A DNA stretch of 64,000 bases from Variovorax sp. J22P240. GTDB taxonomy: Bacteria; Pseudomonadota; Gammaproteobacteria; Burkholderiales; Burkholderiaceae_C. The notes under the pieces are model-generated. The model was given only the letters and a program-made list of their open reading frames with translations, did not search any database and was not told the DNA's origin. A program made the translations under genes and the position numbers. Below are positions 9,001 to 15,454 of the stretch, one piece after another. The stretch's first letter is position 1. The number at the start of each line of letters is the position of its first letter. The stretch lies in NCBI RefSeq assembly GCF_030316855.1, contig NZ_JASZYR010000005.1:365881-429880 (forward strand). The letters run 5' to 3'.

Positions 9001-10436
9001 TGCGCGGGATCGTCATCGACCACCGCGTTGAAGAGCGCGGCCGTGAGCCAGGCGGTCTTGACCGAATGCTGTGCGATGGTGCGCGCCAGTCCGGCGCCGG
9101 TGGGCACCTGCTCGTCATGGACCACGCAGATGCCACCATTCAGCAGCGGGCCCCAGATCTCGAGCGTGGAGGCATCGAAGCCCAGTGGCGCGGCGTGCAG
9201 CATGGCTTCGCCGGGCGGGAGTTCGACGTAGCGGGCATCGACCACGAGACGAAGGATCGAGCGGTGGCAGATCTCGATGCCCTTCGGCGTGCCGGTCGAG
9301 CCCGAGGTGTACATCACGTAGGCCACTGATTCGCCGCCTGCCGGCGCGGGCGCGAGCGGCGGCAGCGAGGCGTCGTCGTCCATGGCCTCGTCGATCGACA
9401 GCAGCGCCCGTCCGGCGGGCACGAGTTGTCGATGCGCGGTTTGGGTCACGACCAGCCCGACATCGGAATGCGTCAGCATGAACGCGATGCGTTCGGCCGG
9501 AAAGTCCGGCTGCACCGGAACGTAGACCGCGCCGGCCTTCAGGATGCCGAGCAGCGCGACCACGGCTGCGCTCGATCGGTCGAGCATCACGCCCACAGTG
9601 TCTCCGGCGCGGACGCCCCGCGCCTGCAGCCTGCGTGCCATGCGCTCGGCCCGGTCCGCCAGTTCGCGGTAGCTCAGGAGACCATCCTCGCCGATCAGGG
9701 CGATGGCGTCTTCGCGGGCCGCGACCTGGCGGTCGAACATCGCGTGAACCGTCAGCGTCGGATCGTAGGGGGACGGTGGGGTGTTCCAGACATCCAGTTG
9801 CTGCTGCCGGTCAGGTGCCGTCAGGGTCCGGATTTCGCGCAGGGTGGCCGTGGGCCGCTCCAGCAGATCGGATGCTGTATCTATCAGTGCTGCCAGCAGG
9901 CTTTCGGCGGCTGTGCTTTCGAGGACTGCGGCGGCGGCGGTCAGGTGGAGTGCGGCGGATTGGCCGGCCCAAGTGGTGCGCCACTGAAGCAGGGGGCCTT
10001 CGCCGCTGGCTGCGGGCGCGCCATCGCGAAGCCACAAGGCAAAGGGCTGTGCCTCGGCCGCCGGGACGGCGGCGGACGCACTGCGACGGGCCTGATCGAC
10101 CTCCGAGAGCCAGTGGCCCGCCGTGGCCGTATCGTCGCAACGGATCGCGACGCTCACCGTGCGGGCAGGCGCTTCGCCGAGGAACTCCCCAAGTTCGACG
10201 ATCGCGGAACCCAGCCAACGCGACTGCAGGAGGCACCAGGCCGCGGCGAAAAGCGTGTCCGGAAGGAATCGGGATGCTTGAACCAGGTCCGCCCACCTCG
10301 CGCCGAGGTCCGGGGACAGCGCGGCGCTGCCTGTTTGGCGAGCCTGGGTCTGGCTGCCGGACGGACGCACGAACAAGTCGATGAGCGAGAGCACCGCCGC
10401 CTCGGACGATGGTGGGGAAAGAGGCTGTTGTTCCAT
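3066..10436 (-). CDS. Hybrid NRPS-PKS with beta-aminotransferase: A-T-KS-AT-ACP-AMT
   Basis: Multifunctional synthase of about 2456 residues. A condensation-domain-like remnant (about 20-215) lacks HHxxxDG. It is followed by adenylation (A3 TSGSTGTPKG near 370, A10 NGKLDRRAL near 710), a carrier (GGDSLL near 770), ketosynthase (about 825-1250; Cys in TACSTS near 1000, His in ETHGTA and SNVGH), acyltransferase (GHSVGEF near 1440; HAFH near 1538, a malonyl-type signature), ACP (GLDSL near 1782), an Ala/Pro/Gln-rich linker and a class-III PLP aminotransferase (about 1945-2440; Lys in YGKVLGGG near 2240) of the kind seen in McyE and MycA. No KR, DH or ER is present, so the beta-keto group is left for amination. 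The by-eye A code D-A-L-W-L-G-G-T-F-K is of valine type. I chose the ATG at 10436 (GGAG about 10 nt upstream) over an in-frame TTG at 10496. Confidence 0.93.
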   Translation of the reverse strand: MEQQPLSPPSSEAAVLSLIDLFVRPSGSQTQARQTGSAALSPDLGARWADLVQASRFLPDTLFAAAWCLLQSRWLGSAIVELGEFLGEAPARTVSVAIRCDDTATAGHWLSEVDQARRSASAAVPAAEAQPFALWLRDGAPAASGEGPLLQWRTTWAGQSAALHLTAAAAVLESTAAESLLAALIDTASDLLERPTATLREIRTLTAPDRQQQLDVWNTPPSPYDPTLTVHAMFDRQVAAREDAIALIGEDGLLSYRELADRAERMARRLQARGVRAGDTVGVMLDRSSAAVVALLGILKAGAVYVPVQPDFPAERIAFMLTHSDVGLVVTQTAHRQLVPAGRALLSIDEAMDDDASLPPLAPAPAGGESVAYVMYTSGSTGTPKGIEICHRSILRLVVDARYVELPPGEAMLHAAPLGFDASTLEIWGPLLNGGICVVHDEQVPTGAGLARTIAQHSVKTAWLTAALFNAVVDDDPAQLAGLRQLLTGGEALSVPHVRRAMAALPGLTLINGYGPTECTTFAATHRIPRDLPADARSVPIGLPINETALRVLSPTMAMLPAGLVGELCIGGRGLARGYLQRPDLSAERFIPDPFGGPDDRLYRTGDQARWLPDGTIEYIGRIDGQVKIRGHRIETGEVEAALLAHSGIKSCAVIARADAAGRLRLVAYLVARGAEVPWTALRQHLAERLPEAMLPAAQVWLEQLPVTTNGKLDRRALPEPPRQRPELAQTFEEPRDDAERRVCAAFARALGIDQVGRNDNFFDLGGDSLLVLKVLKDLQSGSERRLSTNLFFRQPTPAALAAGMQDNEAAAPQREATRPVPQATHGMEPVALIAMAGRFPGAADVEQFWDNLMAGRESITFFDDATLDAGVSAALRADPAYVRARGVIDDIEQFDAAFFGINPKEAELMDPQHRVFLEICWECLERGGYVPDQAPGPVGVYGGMYNATYFQRHVTAHPDLIDMVGEFQVMLGNEKDYITTRVANKLSLTGPAVSVHTACSTSLVAVAQAFHALRTGQCRMALAGGASVTCPPRSGYLYNEGSMLSPDGHTRSFDAKAKGTVFSDGATVVLLKRLSDAIADGDTIYAVLRGAAINNDGGAKASFTAPSVDGQAAVIEAALASAGVEARSISYVETHGTATPMGDPIEVEGLTRAYAAHTADTGFCTIGSLKSNVGHMVTAAGAAGLMKAALSMHAEAIPASLHYESPNPAIDFDTSPFRVNDQLRPWPREATPRRAGVSSFGVGGTNAHVIIEEAPLRVPSDAATGPQLLTLSARSPAALAAAATRLADHLDTHRDAALADVAHTLRVGRKQFAHRACVVAESFDEAVAALRTADSPARAGGSVNAWVPKPVFMFPGQGAQYAGMGRALYAGDAVFRAAFDECLKAFDDVLGFDLRERMFSDDASALTPTSVTQPATFALEYALARQLMALRVTPAAMIGHSVGEFAAAVLAGVMRLEDAARLVAQRGALMQALPAGTMLSVRLAAAELLPLLPEGISLAADNGPAVCVAAGPSDAIENLRAALEAKGIVAKTLQTSHAFHSAMMDAAVAPFEALVRQTPLSVPSLPIYSTLTGRLLTDEEATDPHYWARHLRETVRFSPAVREVLGQLAHPFFVEIGPRNTLATLVRQHATKAVPAPAGSLLPDPAQGESAAWRLAAGRLWAQGVEIDLGALDPRERKHRVRLPTYPFERKRFWVEMATASAAPVVPVAPVALAPSSDLSALSAPPSTSISELTMTVAAVATSAPPARRASLVTRLRELFENLSGVDMSDVEGAAPFVEIGLDSLTLTQAALQVKKNFKVNLTFRQLMESYRSFDALAEFLDATLPPDPAAPVAAVPMAAPAAAAAMPQQVAAMSIPAMPAIQPSAGLAAGNGTLMQQVIAQQMQLMQQQLALLSAAPTVPVSPALPASVAEQPTPMATAAATASNSPTPAATEEPAAPLQKYDVKKAFGAIARIHTQSKEPTERQKARLAAFMRRYVERTRSSKAFTERNRPHMADPRVVNGFRPATKEITYQIVIERSKGSRLWDIDGNEYVDTLNGFGMNLFGWTPDFINDAVRKQLDLGYEIGPQHPLAADVTQLLCDLTGFDRAGLCNTGSEAVMAALRIARTVTGRSTVVLFTGSYHGTFDEVLVRAGRNAKGMSAAPGVLQGMFGDVRVLDYGTPEALEFIRANADDLAAVLVEPVQSRRPDFQPREFLREVRAITEKSETCLIFDEVITGFRCDLGGAQAVFGIRADLATYGKVLGGGFPVGVIAGKRTYMDALDGGPWQYGDDSVPTVGVTYFAGTFVRHPLALAASKAALEHLKQDNNKLQTQLNLHTAAMADELSAFCREVGAPLEIRYFSSLWRVSWLEDHPLQDLLFAMMRSRGVHILDNFPCFMTTAHTQQDIATIKSAFKESIAEMQEAELLPRRAAPKPAFDPSNPPVPNARLGRDKDGQPAWFVPDPTAQGKFMKFQA

Positions 10437-10784
10437 GAACTGCTGACTCCGCGAATGAATGGTCCGATGCCCTTCAGGTAACCCCTGCTGTTTCAACCGT
10501 TACGTCTCTTCGGCGAAAGATGTATCAGCGCCGAAGAGTAGTCACAAAGCGCTCATTTTTGACCGAGGCTCCATATTGCCCTCTAGAACCCCCTCGCGCC
10601 ACCGGACGAAAGCCATGTCGGCCAGCCTATGTCGTTTGGATGCTTTGCAACATTCGACGCACTTGGTTGCGTTTCCCGCCTGGAGATGCTTCGTGTAGAT
10701 ACGATTCTGCGCTCATTTTTACAAAATGAGTACAAACGACTGACGTCAATCGTTTGTTGCACTGCGGAAACGAAGAGAACGCGT
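10437..10784 (-). promoter_or_regulatory. Leader of the assembly-line operon with three inverted repeats
   Basis: This 348-bp stretch has no gene and is more AT-rich than its surroundings. Reading down the minus strand from the phosphatase stop it holds three structures. The first is a 24-bp near-perfect palindrome at 10733-10756 (arms CAAACGA/TCGTTTG around the self-complementary TGACGTCA, one mismatched pair). The second is an 8-bp inverted repeat at 10712-10730 (CTCATTTT/AAAATGAG, 3-nt loop). The third is a perfect 10-bp inverted repeat at 10506-10538 (CTCTTCGGCG/CGCCGAAGAG, 13-nt loop), about 70 nt before the ATG. The 12-mer GCGCTCATTTTT also occurs twice, near 10548 and 10709. No T-run follows the stems, so operators or a leader structure are likelier than simple terminators. 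The function is inferred. Confidence 0.5.
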
Positions 10785-11426
10785 TTAGGCGGTCGCTTCG
10801 TCCAGCGTCCCGTCGCCCTGGAGGTGGGCGGTGTCGGCCCAACCGACCAGCGTAAAGCCTTGCGGTGTCCACAGCAGGCGGTTGATGGCTGCATTACCGA
10901 GGTGCCAGGTGCGTGGTGCCTGCAGTTCCTGTCTTGTTGCAGCGCGATAGAGGACGTCCATCACGCCGCCGTGTGCCACCAGGACCACGAGTTCGCCCGG
11001 ATGCCGCGCCGCAAGCCGCGCCGCGGTACTCGTCACTCGTTCACGGAAAGTGAGCAGAGACTCACCCCCTTCGGGGGCGAATTCTGGATCGCGGGTCCGC
11101 CAGAGGCGTGCCTGATCCGGCAAGGCGGCGTCGATGTCGGCGAAGGTGCGGCCTTCGAAGAGGCCGAACGATCGTTCGCGCAAACCCGTGTCGAACGCTA
11201 CTTCGATGCCATGTGACTGGGCGATCTCGAGCGCCGTCTGCCGCGCCCGGGCGAGGTCGCTGGCGTAGATGGCCGCGATGGGGTCCTCCACGAGCGCCTG
11301 CGCAACGCGCCGGGCCTGCCACAGGCCGGTGTCGTTGAGCGCGATGTCGATCTGGCCCTGGATGCGGCTGTCGACGTTCCAGGCGGTCTCGCCGTGGCGA
11401 ACGGCGATGAGTCGGGTGGGCTCCAT
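10785..11426 (-). CDS. Histidine phosphatase family protein (phosphoglycerate-mutase-like)
   Basis: A 213-residue protein of the histidine phosphatase superfamily. The catalytic RHGET motif is at residues 9-13, followed by N17 and R21, a second arginine region (SDLARARQTA), the acid/base Glu region (LRERSFGLFEG), and the second catalytic His in VLVAHGG near residue 152. Length fits the cofactor-dependent GpmB/CobC-like subgroup, which acts on varied phosphomonoesters, so the substrate cannot be named. It lies upstream of the assembly-line genes on the same strand but is separated by 348 bp with palindromes, so it is probably a separate transcription unit. The next gene upstream ends 32 bp away. 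Confidence 0.88.
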   Translation of the reverse strand: MEPTRLIAVRHGETAWNVDSRIQGQIDIALNDTGLWQARRVAQALVEDPIAAIYASDLARARQTALEIAQSHGIEVAFDTGLRERSFGLFEGRTFADIDAALPDQARLWRTRDPEFAPEGGESLLTFRERVTSTAARLAARHPGELVVLVAHGGVMDVLYRAATRQELQAPRTWHLGNAAINRLLWTPQGFTLVGWADTAHLQGDGTLDEATA

Positions 11427-11458
11427 CCGAAAGGATTCTAGGGGGAACCCTTAATCCC

Positions 11459-12106
11459 TCAGTTCTTCGCCGTGGGGATCTCGATGTTGACGCGGCGTTC
11501 GCCCTTGGGAGGATTTGGAAAGCCCTGCAGGGCAGCCTGGAACATGACGGGCAGGACGGCCTCGCTCGCGGTATAGGGACCGTCGTTGCGCGCATGGGTC
11601 TCGTACACCACGCGGTTGGAAGGCAGTTCACGCAGCACGATGCTGACCTCGCGTGCGTACCAGGGAGAGGGGGGCGGGAAAGCGGGCCCCCACCAGCCAC
11701 CTCCATACCAGCCCGGGCCGCCCCAGCCACCCCAGCCCCGGCCATAGCCCCAAGCACCGCCGAAGCGCGGGCCGGGTCCCCACCACGGGCCGCCGCCATA
11801 CAACCATGGATCGGCCCAGGGCGACAGTTCGGTGGTCACGCGCGCACCGATCAGTGCGCTGTAGCGCGGGTCCGCGTCGTCGCGGCGCAGGCCCACGCCT
11901 TCGAGAGCGGCGGTCGCCATCGCCTCCAGTTGCAGTTGCGCCGCCTCCTCGTACTGCTGCGAAGGCAGGCGCTCGAAGCGGTAGGTCGAGGCGGCCGGGA
12001 CCGTCTCGATCTTCGAGAAGGTCCGGACGTCGCTGTCGACGACCCAGCGCGTCGCACAGCCGGTGAGGCTGGCGGTCAGCGCAAGGGCGGCGAGCAGGAT
12101 CTTCAT
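11459..12106 (-). CDS. DUF4136-family lipoprotein with Gly/Trp/Tyr-rich insert
   Basis: Predicted outer-membrane or periplasmic lipoprotein of 215 residues. The ATG at 12106 gives a signal peptide with lipobox LTGC (Cys17). A longer open frame upstream overlaps ttcA and lacks a signal, so I rejected it. The N-terminal half (Cys-ATRWVVDSDV onward) has the DUF4136 pattern. Residues about 101-150 are an unusual run made almost wholly of Gly, Trp, Tyr, Pro and Phe, after which the folded domain resumes to a conserved-looking end. It starts 4 nt after the ttcA stop, so it is probably cotranscribed with ttcA and folB. No enzymatic function is known for the family. Confidence 0.8.
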   Translation of the reverse strand: MKILLAALALTASLTGCATRWVVDSDVRTFSKIETVPAASTYRFERLPSQQYEEAAQLQLEAMATAALEGVGLRRDDADPRYSALIGARVTTELSPWADPWLYGGGPWWGPGPRFGGAWGYGRGWGGWGGPGWYGGGWWGPAFPPPSPWYAREVSIVLRELPSNRVVYETHARNDGPYTASEAVLPVMFQAALQGFPNPPKGERRVNIEIPTAKN

Positions 12107-12110
12107 GGCG

Positions 12111-13022
12111 TCAGAGTTGGACGATGCGCAGTGGCGAAGGCGCCGTCGGGAATTCGGGTGCGTCGAAGGCCTTGTCCCCGTCGGCATCGGCGATGCCCGT
12201 CGCCTTCAGCCCCTTGAAGTCGAACGATGTTCCGTCCAGCAGGTGCGAGGGCACGACGTTCTGTAGCGCGCTGAACATGTTCTCGATGCGGCCCGGGAAC
12301 TTGCGGTCCCATTCGCGCAGCATCTCGCCGACCTGCTTGCGCTGCAGGTTCTCCTGGCTGCCGCAGAGGGTGCACGGGATGATGGGGAATTCTCGGTGCT
12401 GCGCCCAGCGGATCAGGTCCTTCTCGGCCACGTAGGCGAGCGGGCGGATCACGATGTGCTTGCCGTCGTCGCTCACCAGCTTGGGAGGCATCGACTTGAG
12501 CTTGGCCGCGAAGAACATGTTGAGGAAGAAGGTCTGCAGCATGTCGTCGCGGTGATGGCCCAGCGCGACCTTGGTGGCGCCGAGTTCGTCCGCCACGCGG
12601 TACAGGATGCCGCGCCGCAGGCGGCTGCACAGCCCGCAGGTGGTCTTGCCTTCCGGAATGACGCGCTTGACGATCGAGTAGGTGTCCTGCTCCTCGATGT
12701 GAAAGGGCACGCCCAACGCCGTGAGGTAGCCGGGCAGCACGTCCTCCGGAAAACCGGGCTGCTTCTGGTCGAGGTTGACCGCGACGATGTCGAAGTGGAT
12801 CGGCGCACGGGCCCGCAGCTTGAGCAGGATGTCGAGCAGTCCATAGCTGTCCTTGCCGCCCGAGACGCACACCATGACCTTGTCGCCTTCCTCGATCATG
12901 TTGTAGTCGACGATGGCGCGGCCCACTTCGCGGCACAGCCGCTTCTCGAGCTTGTGGGTCTCGCGTTCGATCTTCAGGTTGTTGGTGGACGAGGGCGTCT
13001 CGTCGATCCATACGGCACTCAT
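12111..13022 (-). CDS. ttcA: tRNA 2-thiocytidine biosynthesis protein TtcA
   Basis: ATP-dependent enzyme that thiolates cytidine 32 of certain tRNAs using an Fe-S cluster. The sequence has the PP-loop SGGKDS near residue 55 and the cluster-ligand motifs CGLC (with SRLRRG after it) and CTLCGSQ, together with GHHRDD, all diagnostic of TtcA. The product is 303 residues, normal for the family. I take the ATG at 13022, one nucleotide after the folB stop and preceded by GGAG at good spacing. An in-frame start at 13046 would overlap folB. It lies in a tight run with a pteridine reductase and folB upstream and a lipoprotein downstream. Confidence 0.95.
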   Translation of the reverse strand: MSAVWIDETPSSTNNLKIERETHKLEKRLCREVGRAIVDYNMIEEGDKVMVCVSGGKDSYGLLDILLKLRARAPIHFDIVAVNLDQKQPGFPEDVLPGYLTALGVPFHIEEQDTYSIVKRVIPEGKTTCGLCSRLRRGILYRVADELGATKVALGHHRDDMLQTFFLNMFFAAKLKSMPPKLVSDDGKHIVIRPLAYVAEKDLIRWAQHREFPIIPCTLCGSQENLQRKQVGEMLREWDRKFPGRIENMFSALQNVVPSHLLDGTSFDFKGLKATGIADADGDKAFDAPEFPTAPSPLRIVQL

Positions 13023-13023
13023 T

Positions 13024-13413
13024 TCACTTGCTCCGAAAGACTTCAACGCCCACTGCGTCGCAGTCGGGGTAGACGTCGGGTTTGGCGGTCGACACGCGGG
13101 CGGCCTGCACCTTGGGATGCGCCAGCACCTGCGTGAGGATGTCGTCGCACAGCGTTTCCTGCAAATGGATGTGGCCCTTGCTCAGGCGCGTGGCGACGGT
13201 GCGGCGGATGAAGTCGTAGTCCACCACTTCGTCGAGCTCGTCCGACTTCGGCGTCGAGACGTCGAGCGGCACGTAGAGGTCGACGTTGATGATCACGCGC
13301 TGCTCGGCGCGCTTCTCGAATTCATGCACGCCGATGTTGATCCAGACCTCGTAGTCGCGCAGGAAAACGCGCCGGCAGGAGAGCAGCAAGGGGTCGAGAG
13401 CGGCAGTGGTCAT
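13024..13413 (-). CDS. folB: Dihydroneopterin aldolase FolB
   Basis: A 129-residue FolB-type protein expected to convert 7,8-dihydroneopterin to 6-hydroxymethyl-7,8-dihydropterin in folate biosynthesis. Visible family features are [12 protein letters not shown] with the catalytic-region Glu near residue 31, [10 protein letters not shown], and [14 protein letters not shown] followed by a C-terminal strand with [17 protein letters not shown]. The length (about 120-130) is typical. Its ATG overlaps the stop of the upstream reductase gene (ATGA), and ttcA starts one nucleotide downstream. Pairing with a FolM/PTR1-like reductase supports a pteridine role. Confidence 0.92.
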   Translation of the reverse strand: MTTAALDPLLLSCRRVFLRDYEVWINIGVHEFEKRAEQRVIINVDLYVPLDVSTPKSDELDEVVDYDFIRRTVATRLSKGHIHLQETLCDDILTQVLAHPKVQAARVSTAKPDVYPDCDAVGVEVFRSK

Positions 13414-14207
13414 GGGGGAGAGGCTTTCAGCAGGTCGTCGACGACGAACATGATGTCGCGCGGCAGCGGCACGAGGTGCTGGCCGTTGTCGACGCAAAAG
13501 GTGGTGCCGGTCACGCTGGGCGTGCCGGCAAGGAAGACGCAGGTCCTGGCGACGTCGGCCGGATCGATGGGCCGACGCATCAGGTTGGCGCGCGAGGCCC
13601 TCGCGAAATTGTCCTCGGTCTGAGGTCCGCTTCTGTAGAGGATGCCCGGCGCTACGCCGCACACGCGCACCGCCGGCGCCAGCGACTGGGCCTGGAGGGC
13701 GATGGCGCGCTCCAGCGCCAGCTTGGACACGGTGTAGGAGAAGTAGTCGGGGTTGAGGTTGTAGACCTTCTGATCGAGCACGTGGATGGCCGACCGGTCG
13801 ACGCCGTCGCCCGCTTTCGCGCTTCGGGCCAGCAGCCGAGCGAAGGAGAGCGGGGCGAGCAGGTTCACGCCGATCTGGCGCATTGCCGCGTCGGCCTCGA
13901 AGTCCAGTCCGGTGTCGGGCTCGAAGGCCGAGGCGTTGTTGACGATGCACGCCAGTGGGCCATCGGCTGACGCATGCTCGACCAGTGCGCACCGGTTGTC
14001 TTCGGCGCCGATGTCGGCTTCGACAGCCGTGGCGTCATGGCCTTCATCGCGCAGGCGCGCGCACAATGCCTGCGCCTGATCCCGCGATTCGCGGTATTGG
14101 CACCACACCCGCCAGCCCGCGCGCGCGAAAGCCTCGCAGACAGCGGCGCCGAGCCGCTGGCCGCCGCCCGTCACGAGCACGCCGTGGCGTGGGGTTGATT
14201 CAGCCAT
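13410..14207 (-). CDS. SDR oxidoreductase, FolM/PTR1-like pteridine reductase
   Basis: NAD(P)H-dependent short-chain reductase of 265 residues. The cofactor motif TGGGQRLG is at 13-20, NNAS at 90-93 and the active-site Tyr158/Lys162 in YTVSK. The position usually held by the catalytic Ser of SDRs is Asp145 (VLDQK), as in trypanosomatid PTR1 and E. coli FolM, which reduce pterins. Together with the overlapping folB this favours reduction of dihydrobiopterin, dihydromonapterin or dihydrofolate. The gene is divergent from the methyltransferase gene at 14225, with only 17 bp between the starts. The exact substrate is inferred. Confidence 0.82.
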   Translation of the reverse strand: MAESTPRHGVLVTGGGQRLGAAVCEAFARAGWRVWCQYRESRDQAQALCARLRDEGHDATAVEADIGAEDNRCALVEHASADGPLACIVNNASAFEPDTGLDFEADAAMRQIGVNLLAPLSFARLLARSAKAGDGVDRSAIHVLDQKVYNLNPDYFSYTVSKLALERAIALQAQSLAPAVRVCGVAPGILYRSGPQTEDNFARASRANLMRRPIDPADVARTCVFLAGTPSVTGTTFCVDNGQHLVPLPRDIMFVVDDLLKASPP

Positions 14208-14224
14208 CCTGATAGATTTCCCGT

Positions 14225-15322
14225 ATGAACCTGGAGCAGGGCGCCGATCGCGCCACCCCTTTGACCCGGATTATCGATGCCGCGCTGCAGCGCGCCGGTG
14301 GCTGGCTGCCTTTCGACCGCTTCATGGCCATGGCTCTCTACGCACCGGGACTGGGCTACTACGCCAACACGAGCCGCAAGTTCGGCCAGATGCCGGACTC
14401 CGGCAGCGACTTCGTGACCGCGCCCGAACTCACGCCGCTGTTCGGCCGGACCCTGGCGATCCAGGTGGCGGAGGCCCTCGACAAGACTGGCACGGACGAA
14501 GTCTGGGAATTCGGCGCCGGATCGGGCGCGCTCGCCCTCCAGTTGCTCGACGCGCTGGGCGACCGCGTGGCGCGCTACCGCATCGTCGACCTCTCCGGCA
14601 CGCTGCGCGAGCGCCAGCAGCAGACATTGGCACAGCATTCCGGCAAGGTCGAATGGCTGTCCGAACTGCCCGAAACCCTCCGCGGCGTGGTGGTTGGCAA
14701 CGAAGTGCTCGATGCGATGCCGGTGCAACTGCTGGTGCGCACAAAGGGCGAATGGTTCGAGCGCGGCGTGGTGCGGCACGGCGATGGTCTTGCGTGGGAA
14801 GACCGCCCCACCGAGTTGCGCCCGCCGGTCGAAGTCCAGGGCGCGCACGACTACCTGAGCGAGATCCACCCGCAGGCCGAGGCCTTCATCGCCACCCTGG
14901 CCGATCGCATGAAACAGGGCGCGGCCTTCTTCATCGACTACGGTTTTCCCGAGTCCGAGTACTACCACCCGCAGCGCCACATGGGCACGGTGATGTGCCA
15001 TCGCGGTCATCTGGCCGACCCTGATCCGCTGGCTGACGTGGGCCAGAAGGACATCACCGCGCACGTGAACTTCACCGGCGTGGCCGTGGCGGGCCAGGAC
15101 GCCGGCCTCGAAGTGCTGGGCTACTGCAGTCAGGCGAGGTTCCTGCTCAATGCCGGCATCCTGCCGATGCTGGAACAGGCCACGCTCGCCGAGCGCACGC
15201 TGGCGGCGCGGCTGATCCATGAGCACGAGATGGGCGAACTGTTCAAGGTGATCGGCTTCGTGGCGGGCGAGCCCTGGGACGCGATCGGGTTCGCCGAGGG
15301 CGACCGCGTGCACACGTTGTAA
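14225..15322 (+). CDS. SAM-dependent methyltransferase, MidA/NDUFAF7 family
   Basis: A 365-residue class-I methyltransferase of the COG1565/MidA family, whose mitochondrial homologue NDUFAF7 methylates an arginine of respiratory complex I. Family features are GYY in the N-terminal region, the block GSDFVTAPELTPLFG (60-74), the SAM-binding motif EFGAGSGAL (95-103), and GNEVLDAMP further on, followed by FFIDYGFPESEYYHPQR. Length is typical. It is divergent from the pteridine reductase gene and 132 bp upstream of the tauD-like gene. A role in complex I assembly in this organism would be by analogy only. Confidence 0.85.
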   Translation: MNLEQGADRATPLTRIIDAALQRAGGWLPFDRFMAMALYAPGLGYYANTSRKFGQMPDSGSDFVTAPELTPLFGRTLAIQVAEALDKTGTDEVWEFGAGSGALALQLLDALGDRVARYRIVDLSGTLRERQQQTLAQHSGKVEWLSELPETLRGVVVGNEVLDAMPVQLLVRTKGEWFERGVVRHGDGLAWEDRPTELRPPVEVQGAHDYLSEIHPQAEAFIATLADRMKQGAAFFIDYGFPESEYYHPQRHMGTVMCHRGHLADPDPLADVGQKDITAHVNFTGVAVAGQDAGLEVLGYCSQARFLLNAGILPMLEQATLAERTLAARLIHEHEMGELFKVIGFVAGEPWDAIGFAEGDRVHTL

Positions 15323-15369
15323 GGCCCGGAGGCTGCGGAGACGCCCGAATAAGCTAGCAACAAACAATT

Positions 15370-15409
15370 CGTTGGAAATCAACGGGCCGGCTCCTAAAGT
15401 GGCCGGCTC
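15370..15409 (+). promoter_or_regulatory. Inverted and direct repeats upstream of the tauD-like operon
   Basis: Within the 132-bp gap before the dioxygenase gene there is a perfect 5-bp inverted repeat, CGTTG-GAAAT-CAACG (15370-15384). It is followed at once by a 9-bp direct repeat GGCCGGCTC at 15385-15393 and 15401-15409 (16-bp period). The arrangement resembles a regulator-binding region such as that of a LysR-type activator. No regulator gene is adjacent, and no binding protein can be named from sequence. Confidence 0.35.
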
Positions 15410-15454
15410 GCTGCCCTTCATCCGGATGGGCGGGCTCCACGATGGATTGTTTGG

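Noticed and set aside
6963..9329. 788-codon plus-strand frame across the KS and A domains
   Set aside because: Antisense shadow of the hybrid synthase, with no signal, motif or ribosome site.
10437..10496. TTG start at 10496 for the hybrid synthase
   Set aside because: It has no ribosome-binding sequence and adds 20 polar residues with no match. The ATG at 10436 has GGAG upstream.
10690..10720. Possible Fur box (GATA...TCAT) in the assembly-line leader
   Set aside because: Only about half of the 19 positions agree with the Fur consensus, and no siderophore receptor or hydroxamate gene is in the window, so a siderophore role is not supported.
13410..13992. Longer start for folB running into the reductase gene
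   Set aside because: It would fuse a different reading frame of the reductase onto FolB. The ATG at 13413 gives a normal 129-residue FolB.
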